DNA of 64,000 nt from Bdellovibrionaceae bacterium UBA6502 (GTDB taxonomy: Bacteria > Bdellovibrionota > Bdellovibrionia > Bdellovibrionales > UBA840). Location: the NCBI GenBank assembly GCA_002436415.1, contig DJMA01000028.1, forward strand, positions 62,001-126,000, read 5' to 3'. A model generated the notes under the pieces. The model saw only the letters and a list, made by a program, of their open reading frames with translations, was not told the origin of the DNA and ran no database searches. Position numbers and translations under genes: made by a program. Positions 17,453 to 27,098 of this stretch are shown here, in pieces (the first letter of the stretch is position 1; each line of letters starts with the position of its first letter).

Positions 17453-18340
17453 ATGAAATCCAACTCCCCAGCCTTAAAAACCTACTACAAGATGTCCGTA
17501 CGACAGTCAGAAATTGGGGACTGGTTGCGGGAATTTGAAGAGGAACTGAAGGCAAAAAATCTCCCTCAGAAAATTCGTTATTGCTTCGGGGATGAGTGGT
17601 ATTACATCGAAGGCTCTAATGTGATCGTCATCCCTTTTTACCTGCATAGCCTTAAGTTTGCTAACTATCTGAAAAGAAAATCCTGTCATGTCGAAGGCTT
17701 AACAAAAAAGTCATTCCTGATGTTATTGCGACATGAGTATGGCCATTATTTTGAGTGCCTTTTTCAAACCAGAAAAAAAGCGGAAAGACGAAAGCTTTTT
17801 GGTAAAAACATCAAGTATCCAAAATCTTATTTACCAAAAGAGGTCAAAAACGAATTCGTATCTCACCTTCCCAACCAATACGCCCAAAGCCATCCTGATG
17901 AAGACTTTGCAGAAAGTTTTGCGGTTGTCTTTAAGAGCGAGGCTTGGCAAAAGAAATACCCCAAAAACAGCGTAGTTTTCAGAAAGCTAAATTACGTAAG
18001 TAAGCTTATTCACTCCCACAAAAACCTGAAGAAGCGCAATTTAGTGAGCGGAGAAATATATCTGCCTAAGCAAAATTACCGCCTTGATCGCTGGATTAAA
18101 GAAAACCAAAAGCCAAAAACCAGAGCCTTTGCTCAATCCCAAAAACAACAAATCAAAAACTTTTTAAGCACTCAGAATTACCCTAGTTTCGAATCTAAGC
18201 GCTTAATAGAAGCTCTAAAGCTTGCGGCCAATGAAAAAAGGCAGACAAATACTAACTTAAAGAGCTTTATGAAGCCTGAGAGCTTATCCCTTGAAATTAA
18301 AAGAATTCGCCGAAAAAAAGCTCATTACATCTCCATGTAG
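17453..18340 (+). CDS. Putative zinc metallopeptidase (HEYGH, gluzincin-like)
   Basis: 295 aa, cytoplasmic by lack of a signal peptide. LLRHEYGHYFE gives His94, Glu95 and His98; HPDEDFAESFAVVF holds a candidate third ligand Glu154. The combination HEYGHYF with a later ED-FAE-FA segment is that of the putative zinc-binding metallopeptidases (Mx-like). The C-terminal 90 residues are very basic. ATG 17453 was preferred to upstream in-frame codons lying inside proB; no strong ribosome-binding site. The next gene, an ATP-grasp ligase, starts 69 bases downstream on the same strand. Confidence 0.62.
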   Translation: MKSNSPALKTYYKMSVRQSEIGDWLREFEEELKAKNLPQKIRYCFGDEWYYIEGSNVIVIPFYLHSLKFANYLKRKSCHVEGLTKKSFLMLLRHEYGHYFECLFQTRKKAERRKLFGKNIKYPKSYLPKEVKNEFVSHLPNQYAQSHPDEDFAESFAVVFKSEAWQKKYPKNSVVFRKLNYVSKLIHSHKNLKKRNLVSGEIYLPKQNYRLDRWIKENQKPKTRAFAQSQKQQIKNFLSTQNYPSFESKRLIEALKLAANEKRQTNTNLKSFMKPESLSLEIKRIRRKKAHYISM

Positions 18341-18409
18341 TCTAGTTTTTATCATGATAAACACCGTCGACTATGCCCAAGCTCCCCTGATTCGATCTAT
18401 ACTAATGGC

Positions 18410-19414
18410 ATGAAACGCCTAAAAATCCTACTTCTATGCCATCATAAATTAATCCCATCAAAAGACCCAAACACCAATTTTAGTGCCTTTGATGAACATG
18501 CGACAGAGCAAGGTGTTTACAATGAACTTTGCAAAATGGGCCATGAGGTTGAAGTTTTAGGGCCTAAAAAAATAGACGATATCTCAGAAAGCCTAGAAAA
18601 CTTTCCCGCAGACCTTTGCTTTAATCTGATGGAAGAATTTGATGGAGACCCACTAATGGACTCCCACATTGTTTCTTACTTAGAAATGCTTAAAGTCGCT
18701 TATACGGGAAATGGCCCAAAGGGTTTGCTGCTAGCTAGAGACAAATCTACCAGTAAAAAAATATTAGAATTTGACGGAATCCCTATTCCGGCCCATTTTG
18801 TCGTTTCCTTGGGGGAAGAACTACCTGAAGAATACTCTGAAATCAATTTTCCTATGTTCGTTAAATCAAGAACGGAAGAGGCCTCCCTCGGAATCTCTCA
18901 GGCCAGCATCGTTAGAAATAAAAAGAGCTTACAAGAGCGAGTAAAATTTATTCATGAAAAAGTACAATCCGATGCTATTGTTGATGAATTCATCGATGGC
19001 AGAGAATTGTACCTCGGAATTTTAGGAAACGAAAATCTCAGCTGCTTTCCTATCTATGAAATGGATTTCGGTCTCCTTGAAAAGCCCCACCAAAAAATAG
19101 CTACAGAAAAAATAAAATGGAATGAGGAATACAGAAAAAGAAATCGCATCGACATCATACCGGCCAAACTAAGCAAAAAACTACAAGATGAAATGAATGA
19201 GGCATGTAAAAAAGCCTACCGCAAACTAGAGCTAAAGTCTTACGCCCGTTTTGATTTACGATTAAAATCAAATGGTGATTTTCGCATAATTGAAGCCAAT
19301 CCAAATCCTAACATAGCTGAAGACGATGAGTTTGCCATTGCTGCAAAAGCCATGGGAATCCAATACTCAGAGCTTCTTCAAAGCATCTGCGATTTAGCTC
19401 TTGAAGAGCAATAA
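18410..19414 (+). CDS. D-alanine--D-alanine ligase-like ATP-grasp enzyme
   Basis: 334 aa. FNLMEEFDGDP, VAYTGNGPKGLLLARDK, FPMFVKSR, IVDEFIDGRELYLGILG and the metal-binding end YARFDLRLKSNGDFRIIEANPNPN are ATP-grasp landmarks shared with Ddl. The first Gly-rich segment of true Ddl (GG-SsE) is replaced by LCHHKLIPSKD, so this is a relative that joins an unknown carboxylate and amine rather than the cell-wall enzyme. Pairing with the metallopeptidase upstream suggests they act on the same peptide or peptide-like substrate; that is inference. Confidence 0.75.
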   Translation: MKRLKILLLCHHKLIPSKDPNTNFSAFDEHATEQGVYNELCKMGHEVEVLGPKKIDDISESLENFPADLCFNLMEEFDGDPLMDSHIVSYLEMLKVAYTGNGPKGLLLARDKSTSKKILEFDGIPIPAHFVVSLGEELPEEYSEINFPMFVKSRTEEASLGISQASIVRNKKSLQERVKFIHEKVQSDAIVDEFIDGRELYLGILGNENLSCFPIYEMDFGLLEKPHQKIATEKIKWNEEYRKRNRIDIIPAKLSKKLQDEMNEACKKAYRKLELKSYARFDLRLKSNGDFRIIEANPNPNIAEDDEFAIAAKAMGIQYSELLQSICDLALEEQ

Positions 19415-19625
19415 ACACAACTTAAACAAATAATCTAAAGAGATCTCATTGGGACTAAATTTTACTGCCGTTAATATCCTAGCCAAGTATCAGCCAATTT
19501 TGTCACTCCCCTCTAACAAAGCTCAAAAAAGAATTGAAAAAAAGAAATATACTGTAATAAAAATGTCTTTTTTAGGCAATTTAGCGTAAAACCTGGCGTT
19601 CAAGTTGCAACTGTAAAAAGGTACA

Positions 19626-21545
19626 ATGAAGAACTTAATTCGCCTCAATTTTCTAGTCTTTCTTTTCCTAGGAATCGGTTTTAGCGGTCATCTCCAGGCT
19701 GGCAAAACCACGCGGGCTTGTGTTTCCTCAGCAAACAAACAAAATAACGCAAAAATCCGTAGAAAAATCAGCCAACGTGAAATCCAACAAAGATTTTCAA
19801 GCTACCTGCCAGAAACAAAATTAGAGTTTCGTAAAACTTATGAAAGCTTCCAAAACATTGTCCGTTTTGATCAATATTTTTATTCACGCATTCGTCATGT
19901 GATGGAAAAGAACTCCAAACATTTTGACCGAAAATCTTTTGCTGAACTTTTTGATATCAACGACAAACAAAATGAAGAGTTTTTAGATAAATTTGAAGAC
20001 CCTAGTGAAAAAAGTATTTTCTTCGTCCTTGAAAGTTCATACTTAAAAACCCTAAATGATGAAGTTATCGGAAAAGAAGATGCCACTTCATTAAATTTTT
20101 TCACGAAAGCTTTATTAATCACCAAGCTCTTTGAGTTAGCAGCTGATTCCTCTGCAAAATTAAATGACCCCAAAATATTCGACTACTTTTACGATAAACT
20201 AATTTCGAAAAAATCCATGAACTTGATTAGTTTAAAGCAAAACGATTATAAGAACTTAATGTTGTTTTTTGAAATCAATGAATCTAGTCCAAAAGCAGCA
20301 AGAACCAGATCTATACTAAAGCAAGCTTACAGAGAAAACAAAGAAGAGCTTGAGCTTTTGTTTAACAATGAATTATCAGAGTTGAACGAAGTTTTCCTAG
20401 CTAAAAAACCTGGCCACATCAAAGGGGTCGAAAACCTATACAATGCAGTTACAGCAGATCATTTGTATTTAGCTTTGTCAGTATTGAAAGAAGCTAGAAA
20501 CTCAAAAGACCCTTATATTTTAAATGATTACTCCCATGGACGGATTAGCTTAGACAAACAAAAGCAAAAAAGTTTCAGAGCTTATTTCTTATACAATCAA
20601 ATCTTACAAAACTTTTTTGCCAAATCTAGTGATCTTGCAGAGAGAAAAGAAAACTCAGAGTATTACCCGAAACCAATTTTATTCAAACTTTTAAAACGCC
20701 TTGCTCCTCCAGATAAAGTCGCTAGAAAAGACCGCACAGCCGATGTAAACCAAGAATACTTTAACAATATTAAGAAATTAATAGAAAACCATTTTGGTCA
20801 AACTCTAGAGATGGAAACAGTTTACGCACTAGTAGAGTATTACCACAAACTAGTTCACCTAATTCCATCCATGGGACACAAAAGAACTTCTCCCATCACA
20901 CCTAAAATTACTCACAGCAGCTTTTTTATATCTTTTGACCTAGTCAACGGAAGTGGCTTTGAAATGCATTACGTAGCTAAAGAGTTAGCTGGCGCAAAGA
21001 AGTTAAATTTGAATCAAAAAATCCTCAAAGCAAAATCTGGTGTAGATTACACCACTAAATTTATGAGGACATGGTCAGACCGCATTGAAGAATTATTAAA
21101 GAAGGAATTAGCACAAATGGGTATCGATGTAAAAATCGATAAAACTGGTGATGATATGCTTGCCATTTTTTCTAGAATCCCCAATCAAAAAGAAATCCAT
21201 AAAATCAAAGAAGCATTATCCCTACATAGAGAAATCTCTAATTTAAGTCGTATTACTATGGGCGTTTACTCACCAAAAGAAGCTATCCTTGATGAGATTT
21301 CTGTATCAGAAGGCATAGAAAAACACATTGAGAAAAGTTACTATAAATACGTTAGCAAAGACATCCCTCATATGCCTAGATTTATAGTACATAGAAAAGA
21401 CAAGCAGTTTAACTTAGAATTTCTCGAAGATGTTTCAGAGAAACAAATGGAACTAATCTTAAGAATTATTAATAATCACGAAGAATTAAGCAAAATAAAC
21501 ATAGAACTTATAGAAAAACCGCCTCAATTCGCAGCAGGAGCATAA
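19626..21545 (+). CDS. Exported protein with a class III nucleotide-cyclase-like C-terminal domain
   Basis: 639 aa. Signal peptide at about 1-26 (FLVFLFLGIGFSGHLQA). Residues 30-420 are helix-rich and unrecognised. From 432 on, FFISFDLVNGSGF followed by IDKTGDDMLAIF (Asp438 and Asp509) resembles the two metal-binding strands of class III adenylate/guanylate cyclases (F-D-I-x-G-F-T and K-x-x-G-D-x-x-M-A-x-F). The gap of 71 residues between the aspartates is longer than the usual 44. If exported it would work outside the cytoplasm, where ATP is scarce, so it may be a non-catalytic relative. The call is a hypothesis. Confidence 0.45.
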   Translation: MKNLIRLNFLVFLFLGIGFSGHLQAGKTTRACVSSANKQNNAKIRRKISQREIQQRFSSYLPETKLEFRKTYESFQNIVRFDQYFYSRIRHVMEKNSKHFDRKSFAELFDINDKQNEEFLDKFEDPSEKSIFFVLESSYLKTLNDEVIGKEDATSLNFFTKALLITKLFELAADSSAKLNDPKIFDYFYDKLISKKSMNLISLKQNDYKNLMLFFEINESSPKAARTRSILKQAYRENKEELELLFNNELSELNEVFLAKKPGHIKGVENLYNAVTADHLYLALSVLKEARNSKDPYILNDYSHGRISLDKQKQKSFRAYFLYNQILQNFFAKSSDLAERKENSEYYPKPILFKLLKRLAPPDKVARKDRTADVNQEYFNNIKKLIENHFGQTLEMETVYALVEYYHKLVHLIPSMGHKRTSPITPKITHSSFFISFDLVNGSGFEMHYVAKELAGAKKLNLNQKILKAKSGVDYTTKFMRTWSDRIEELLKKELAQMGIDVKIDKTGDDMLAIFSRIPNQKEIHKIKEALSLHREISNLSRITMGVYSPKEAILDEISVSEGIEKHIEKSYYKYVSKDIPHMPRFIVHRKDKQFNLEFLEDVSEKQMELILRIINNHEELSKINIELIEKPPQFAAGA

Positions 21546-21611
21546 TCCTTTACAAGCCCTCTAAATAGGCTCAAAATAAAACTATCGTTTTTATTTTTTA
21601 GGGGGATGCTT

Positions 21612-23552
21612 ATGTCAAATTACAAAAAAATTCTTGCTATGGATGACTACAGAAAAGACACCCTATGCACCAAAGAGCAATACGAAATACAATACAAAGA
21701 TTCCATCCACAACAATGATGCCTTTTGGGAGAAACAAGCCGAAAGAATCCAATGGGATAAAAAATGGTCGAAAGTTTCTGATTGTAGTTTCGATGGAGAT
21801 ATCTCTATCAAATGGTTTCAAGATGCAAAGTTAAATGTCGCTGTAAATTGTATCGATCGCCATCTTGCCACAAAGGCCGACCAGGTGGCTTTTTTCTGGG
21901 AACCAGATTCCCCTGAAGAAGAGTCAGCCAGTATCACTTACCGTGAACTACACGAACAAGTCTGTCGCTTAGCAAATGGATTAGAAAGCCAAGGCGTTAA
22001 AAAAGGAGATCGCGTAACTCTCTATTTACCGATGATTCCTGAAGCCGTTTACACGATGCTTGCTTGCGCTCGAATTGGAGCTATTCATAGTGTTGTTTTC
22101 GCTGGCTTTTCTCCTGACAGTTTAGCTGGAAGAATTAATGATTGTGAGTCAGACTTTGTCGTCACTGCGGACGAAAGTGTACGCGGTGACAAAATCACTC
22201 CCCTGAAAGCAAATGTGGATGCAGCTCTTGAAAAATGTCCTGGAGTAAAAACTGTACTTTGCGTTTGCCGTACCGGTGGCGAGGTAAAAATGCAAAAAGG
22301 CCGCGATCATTGGTACCATGAATTGGTGGAAAAAGCAGAGCATCAACACCAAGCCCAAAGCATGGACGCAGAAGACCCACTATTTATTTTATACACCTCA
22401 GGCTCCACTGGTAAACCAAAAGGCGTCTTACACACTTCTGGTGGATACTTAGTTTATGCAAGCATGACTCACCAATATGTTTTCGACTACCAAGAAGGCG
22501 ATGTCTATTGGTGCGCGGCTGATGTTGGCTGGATCACCGGCCATTCTTATATCGTATATGGCCCCCTAGCCAACGGAGCTACTAGCGTTTTATTTGAGGG
22601 CACTCCTACTTACCCAAGCGCTAATCGCCATTGGCAAATTGTGGATAAATACCAAGTAAATTCCTACTACACAGCACCCACTTTAATCCGAGCCCTAATG
22701 TGTAAAGGCCAAGAGGCTTTGGCAGATACCAATCGATCCAGCCTTAGGCTCTTAGGCAGCGTAGGAGAGCCGATCAACCCAGAGGCCTGGAAATGGTACT
22801 TTGAAGAGATTGGCAACAAGAAATGTCCTATCGTGGATACGTGGTGGCAAACAGAAACTGGGGGAATTATGATCACTCCCCTCCCTGCCGCTAGGGATTT
22901 AAAACCTGGCTCTGCAACACTTCCTTTTTTTGGAATTGAAACAGCTCTATTAGACGAGCAAGGAAAAGAGTTTAGCGGAGAAGGCTCTGGATCATTGGTG
23001 ATAAAAAGATCATGGCCAGGACAAATGAGAACTGTCTACGGTGACCATAAAAGGTTCAAAGACACTTACTTTAGCCAATACCCAGGCTATTATTTTAGCG
23101 GTGATGGTTGTTACCGCGATGAGGATAATTTTCTCTGGATTACTGGCCGGATGGATGACGTAATAAATGTAAGTGGTCACAGAATGGGTACCGCTGAAGT
23201 TGAAAGCAGCTTAGTGGCAAATCCTGAAATTTCAGAAGCTGCGGTGGTTGGTTTTCCTCACGAAATAAAAGGACAAGGAATTTATGCTTATGTGGTTTTA
23301 AATGATAACTCTAGTAAAACCCAAGAAGACGCTAAAGAATTTGTTCAATGGGTTCGCAACGACATCGGCGCCATTGCCGCTCCAGAACACATCCACATAG
23401 TTAAAGCTTTACCAAAAACGAGATCAGGAAAAATCATGCGCAGAATTTTAAGAAAAATTGCTGCTGGTGACACAGAAAACCTCGGTGACATAAGTACCTT
23501 GGCTGAGTCAGAGGTTGTAGATGAAATACTAAGCAATCGCCTGACAAAATAA
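21612..23552 (+). CDS. acs: Acetyl-CoA synthetase (AMP-forming)
   Basis: 646 aa. Activates acetate to acetyl-CoA through acetyl-AMP. ILYTSGSTGKPKG (AMP-binding loop), VGEPINPEAW, DTWWQTETGG, the A8 hinge ITGRMDDVINVSGHR and the C-terminal KTRSGKIMRR with the catalytic, acetylation-regulated Lys are all present. Two ATG codons are possible; 21612 stands six bases after AGGGGG (21600-21605) while 21606 is too close, so 21612 is chosen. A strong terminator follows. Confidence 0.96.
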   Translation: MSNYKKILAMDDYRKDTLCTKEQYEIQYKDSIHNNDAFWEKQAERIQWDKKWSKVSDCSFDGDISIKWFQDAKLNVAVNCIDRHLATKADQVAFFWEPDSPEEESASITYRELHEQVCRLANGLESQGVKKGDRVTLYLPMIPEAVYTMLACARIGAIHSVVFAGFSPDSLAGRINDCESDFVVTADESVRGDKITPLKANVDAALEKCPGVKTVLCVCRTGGEVKMQKGRDHWYHELVEKAEHQHQAQSMDAEDPLFILYTSGSTGKPKGVLHTSGGYLVYASMTHQYVFDYQEGDVYWCAADVGWITGHSYIVYGPLANGATSVLFEGTPTYPSANRHWQIVDKYQVNSYYTAPTLIRALMCKGQEALADTNRSSLRLLGSVGEPINPEAWKWYFEEIGNKKCPIVDTWWQTETGGIMITPLPAARDLKPGSATLPFFGIETALLDEQGKEFSGEGSGSLVIKRSWPGQMRTVYGDHKRFKDTYFSQYPGYYFSGDGCYRDEDNFLWITGRMDDVINVSGHRMGTAEVESSLVANPEISEAAVVGFPHEIKGQGIYAYVVLNDNSSKTQEDAKEFVQWVRNDIGAIAAPEHIHIVKALPKTRSGKIMRRILRKIAAGDTENLGDISTLAESEVVDEILSNRLTK

Positions 23553-23561
23553 ATCACACAC

Positions 23562-23595
23562 AGAGCGCAAAGACTTGGCTTTGCGCTCTTCTTCC
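23562..23595 (+). terminator. Terminator of acs
   Basis: Perfect 11-bp stem AGAGCGCAAAG (23562-23572) / CTTTGCGCTCT (23579-23589), then TCTTCCTT. Confidence 0.75.
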
Positions 23596-23627
23596 TTCAA
23601 AATAAGGCTACACAGCCAGGAGAAAAT

Positions 23628-23969
23628 ATGAAGGAAGCTTTCATTTACCATATTGCCGATAAATTTGATTGGGAAAAATCAAACAAAGAATACAGCCATC
23701 CAAGTTTAGATTCAGAAGGCTTCATTCACTGCTCCACAGGAAAACAACTCATCCCAACCTATGAAAAATACTACACCAGCTCAAGCAATCTTCTGCTTCT
23801 CGAAATCGACAGTTTTGCAGTTGGATCTCAATTGAAATGGGAATTAGCACCGAGCCGCGGAGAAGAGTTTCCACACATCTATTCGCCAATCAAAAAATCA
23901 TGGGTTCTGGATTCCTACCCGCTAACTAATGATTTATTAAAGAAATTCGCTGAAAAATTTGGGAACTAA
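23628..23969 (+). CDS. DUF952-family protein
   Basis: 113 aa. IYHIADKFDWE, GFIHCSTGKQL, LLLEID and FPHIYSPI are the conserved blocks of DUF952, a small cytoplasmic family of unknown function. AGGAG precedes the ATG. It is followed after one base by the dehydrogenase gene, so the two are cotranscribed. Confidence 0.85.
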   Translation: MKEAFIYHIADKFDWEKSNKEYSHPSLDSEGFIHCSTGKQLIPTYEKYYTSSSNLLLLEIDSFAVGSQLKWELAPSRGEEFPHIYSPIKKSWVLDSYPLTNDLLKKFAEKFGN

Positions 23970-23970
23970 T

Positions 23971-24729
23971 ATGAAAAGAACCGCACTAATTACTGGAGCC
24001 ACAAGTGGCTTTGGCCTAGCTACCGCTGGCAAGCTTGCTCAAAATTATCGCCTTGTGATCACCGGCAGAAGAGAAGATCGTTTAGAGAAAATCAAAGAAG
24101 ACCTGTCTCATCATACCGATGTGTTAAGTCTATGCTTTGACATTTCCGACTTAGAAGAAACAAAAAAACAAATTAAAAACATCCCCATCGACTTTTCAGA
24201 GATTAGTGTTTTAATTAACAATGCCGGCCTGGCTTTGGGTTTAGAGCCAGCTGACAAAGTAGACTTTCAAGATTGGCAAAGCATGATTAACACCAATGTT
24301 ACCGGCCTTGCTCACCTAACACATTTACTTCTTCCAACACTGAAGCAACAACCTTTAAGTGACATAATCAATATTGGAAGTATCGCTGGTTCATGGCCCT
24401 ATCCTGGTGGCAATGTTTACGGAGCAACCAAAGCCTTTGTTGCCCAGTTCTCCAGAAACTTACGTGCAGATTTACTTGGTAGTTCAATTAGAGTTTGCAA
24501 TATAGAACCAGGTTTGGCAGAAACCGAGTTTTCCAAGGTACGCTTTAAAGGAGATGAAGCAAAGGCCAAGGAGGTTTACAAAAACCTAACTCCTCTTTTT
24601 GCGGAAGACATTGCTAAACAAGTAAAATGGGTCATAGAACAAGATGCACATATCAATCTAAATAGCATTGAAATCATGCCCAGCTGTCAAGCTTGGGGTC
24701 CACTTAAAGTTAACCGAGAGAGCGTCTAA
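23971..24729 (+). CDS. ydfG: YdfG-type short-chain dehydrogenase (NADP-dependent 3-hydroxy acid dehydrogenase)
   Basis: 252 aa SDR. Cofactor loop TGATSGFGLAT, NNAGLALG, catalytic Ser in INIGSIAGSWPY and the YGATKAF motif are visible; stretches such as EPGLAETEFSKVRFKGD follow E. coli YdfG closely. YdfG oxidises L-serine, L-allo-threonine and 3-hydroxy acids. ATG 23971 lies one base after the DUF952 stop with GGGA upstream; a TTG at 23959 would overlap the previous gene. Confidence 0.88.
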   Translation: MKRTALITGATSGFGLATAGKLAQNYRLVITGRREDRLEKIKEDLSHHTDVLSLCFDISDLEETKKQIKNIPIDFSEISVLINNAGLALGLEPADKVDFQDWQSMINTNVTGLAHLTHLLLPTLKQQPLSDIINIGSIAGSWPYPGGNVYGATKAFVAQFSRNLRADLLGSSIRVCNIEPGLAETEFSKVRFKGDEAKAKEVYKNLTPLFAEDIAKQVKWVIEQDAHINLNSIEIMPSCQAWGPLKVNRESV

Positions 24730-25069
24730 AACCCTTAACGGACGCCCTCTACTTGCGACAAGCTGAACACTTTTCCATTTACTACAAACATTAAAAATGA
24801 AGCTAATTTCTAAACAAACTAAGTCCGTTTCTAATCGCTGTTTTCGTCTCAAAAAGAGCTAAATAAAATACCTAAAGCTGAATAAACAAATCTGCTCCTG
24901 TTACTAATAAAATCTAATTATTCTTTGGCAATTGTTACGACAAACGTCTCATTCATAAACTGAATCTTCGCCGTATAGGAATTATTCTTTTAGAAATGCC
25001 TGATCGGATTTAAAATAAAGAGATACTTCTAAAAGATGAGTTGTACGTTACTTGAAAAAGAGGTTATTA
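24730..25069. other. Intergenic region, nothing specific seen
   Basis: 340 AT-rich bases before the pseudo-receiver gene. I found no convincing terminator after the dehydrogenase, no small gene with a ribosome-binding site and no clear promoter. Confidence 0.55.
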
Positions 25070-26449
25070 GTGGGAAATATTAAATCCGAAACCATTGCTG
25101 TAATTAATCAAAATACCAAAGCCTTCATGGCTCACAAAAAAGTCGTTATTCTAGATCATTCTGGCAGTGTTCGCGCTCAATTGGTAAAATTAGTTCAAGA
25201 ACTTGGGGCAACTAGGTCCAATATCTACACCAGTAAATCTGTTGAAGAAGCTAAAAACTTGATCGAAGAAAACAAAGTGCAAGTACTTATCACTGAATAT
25301 CAGGTTGAGAAAAAAGACTGCCTACCTCTTTGTGATATGATTATCGCTAATAATAAAGAAAACGAAAGACTTGTTATCTTAGTCACTCAAAATGGCAATC
25401 AATCCAGCGTTGCGCAAGCTTTAGAGGGTGATGTGGACGGCTACATCATCAAACCCTTTGTATACAATTTCATAAAAAAAAGCTTTGAAAAAACCATCAT
25501 AAAAAAACTCTACCCTAGTAAAAACCAAAAATTACTCAACGAAGCCAAAGAGCATATTGAGAAAAAAAGTTTTTATTTGGCCGAACCCATTTTGATGGAA
25601 CTAATAAAAAATCAAAACAAACCAACTCTTGCTCTATACTATTACGGGGAACTATTTCAAAAACGGGGAGATACGGATAAAGCAAAGCGTTTCTGGGAAA
25701 AAAGCCTAGAAGTTCAACCTGGACACTTTAAGTCTCTGAATGCAATTTATGAGCTTTGTTTAGCAACAAAAGATTTTGACGAAGCATTGTCTTACCTTAA
25801 AAAATTAAGATCCATCCTTCCTTTAAGCCCGAGTCGCTTAAAGCAGCTTTTTGAGCTGTACAGCCAAGGGGAAATGTATTTTGAAATCATTGAAGCCACA
25901 GAAGATTTATACAATTTAGACGAGCGCTCAGCAGATTTAAATCAGGTAGCCGCCGATGCACTCTTAAAAGCCGGGCTTTATTTTGCCAAAGCACAACGTG
26001 TGGACTTAGCGCACGACGCCTTTTCAAAATACCTAATTTTAGAAAACTACAAACTCTCATCCATCGCTGCAGTGATCAATTCTTTGATGGATTCGGAGCA
26101 ATACAAAATTGCTGAGTTCTTTCTGAGCAAGGTGCTTCCAGATGACAGAACTAGCCATGATTTTATGGCACTAGATTTTAGAGTAAACTCAGCCGCACAA
26201 GGGATTCAATACACAATCATTCGCGGTATGGAGTTAACAAAAGCGGGAGTAAACGACACTCATGTTCATAGGTTGTTCATCGAAGCAAACATCAGTGAAG
26301 AAAGAATCAGAATGGCTGAGCAAGCTTTAATGGACGCCAAAAACAATCAGCCTGATCATATGGATTTATGGCAAAGCCTAGAGTCTAAAATCGCTCGACT
26401 GAGCAAAGCTGATAATCAAGAAAAGCCAAACTCCATCATGGCTTCTTAA
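25070..26449 (+). CDS. Pseudo-receiver plus TPR protein
   Basis: 459 aa. Residues 24-140 form a response-regulator fold (VVILDHSGSVR, LVILVTQN, DGYIIKPF) but the phospho-acceptor Asp is Glu76 in VLITEYQV, and only one acidic-pocket Asp (29) is left; Lys128 is kept. Residues 150-450 are TPR-like helices (LALYYYGELFQKRGD, AKRFWEKSLEVQPGH). It is probably a phosphorylation-independent adaptor. Start GTG 25070 is set by AAAGAGG seven bases upstream; ATG 25127 is a weaker choice. A shared terminator separates it from rpsN on the other strand. Confidence 0.78.
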   Translation: MGNIKSETIAVINQNTKAFMAHKKVVILDHSGSVRAQLVKLVQELGATRSNIYTSKSVEEAKNLIEENKVQVLITEYQVEKKDCLPLCDMIIANNKENERLVILVTQNGNQSSVAQALEGDVDGYIIKPFVYNFIKKSFEKTIIKKLYPSKNQKLLNEAKEHIEKKSFYLAEPILMELIKNQNKPTLALYYYGELFQKRGDTDKAKRFWEKSLEVQPGHFKSLNAIYELCLATKDFDEALSYLKKLRSILPLSPSRLKQLFELYSQGEMYFEIIEATEDLYNLDERSADLNQVAADALLKAGLYFAKAQRVDLAHDAFSKYLILENYKLSSIAAVINSLMDSEQYKIAEFFLSKVLPDDRTSHDFMALDFRVNSAAQGIQYTIIRGMELTKAGVNDTHVHRLFIEANISEERIRMAEQALMDAKNNQPDHMDLWQSLESKIARLSKADNQEKPNSIMAS

Positions 26450-26471
26450 TAGAAATTACACATAAAAACTT

Positions 26472-26508
26472 AAAAAAAAATCGAGTCTTAAAAGACTCGA
26501 TTTTTTAT
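26472..26508. terminator. Bidirectional terminator between pseudo-receiver gene and rpsN
   Basis: AAAATCGAGTCTT / AAGACTCGATTTT with a two-base loop, flanked by A and T runs; suits both convergent genes. Confidence 0.9.
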
Positions 26509-26536
26509 AAGCAGAACTAAAACTGATGTATGTATC

Positions 26537-26842
26537 TTACCAACTAGATTTAGTTACGCCTGGAATCAAACCAAGGTTACTTAATTCACGAAAAGCAATA
26601 CGGCTCATTTTGAACTTTCTTAGAACTCCTCTTGGACGACCTGTGATTTCACAACGATTCACAACACGGTTCTCTAGAGTTAAGCGAGACATATTGTTCA
26701 TAGTTCTACGAGCAGCCTCTTTTTCTTCTAATGAAGTTCTTGGGCTTTTCAAAATTTTTCTTAACTCAGCTCTTTTAGCACGAGTGCGACTTACTGCTTC
26801 GATTCTTTGTTTGTTTCTTTCAATCTTGGAAACTTTCGCCAT
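26537..26842 (-). CDS. rpsN: 30S ribosomal protein S14 (long, zinc-free form)
   Basis: 101 aa. NRCEITGRPRGVLRKFKMSR and the end GLIPGVTKSSW are S14 signatures. It lacks the CxxC pairs of the short zinc form. AAGGA precedes the ATG. S14 assembles late into the head of the 30S subunit. Here the gene is far from the spc ribosomal operon and faces away from rpmG, 256 bases away. Confidence 0.96.
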   Translation of the reverse strand: MAKVSKIERNKQRIEAVSRTRAKRAELRKILKSPRTSLEEKEAARRTMNNMSRLTLENRVVNRCEITGRPRGVLRKFKMSRIAFRELSNLGLIPGVTKSSW

Positions 26843-27098
26843 ATCTATTAGATCCTTTTTCCTTAAAATCCGTTAATTCCGCTATTTCGAAGGTCCTTTT
26901 ATAGATGGAATTACAACTAACTGCAAGCATTAAATGACAAGCTTTGTTGTAAAGACATTTAATTGGTATTCTAGAGCCTTCTGACTTAATTGTACAAATA
27001 ACAAGCTTTTTTCAAAAAGGCAAAAAAATACTTGCCAGCAATTCAAAAAAGACATAGAACTTCCACTTCGAAAAGAACTTGAATCTGGAGACAGAAAT

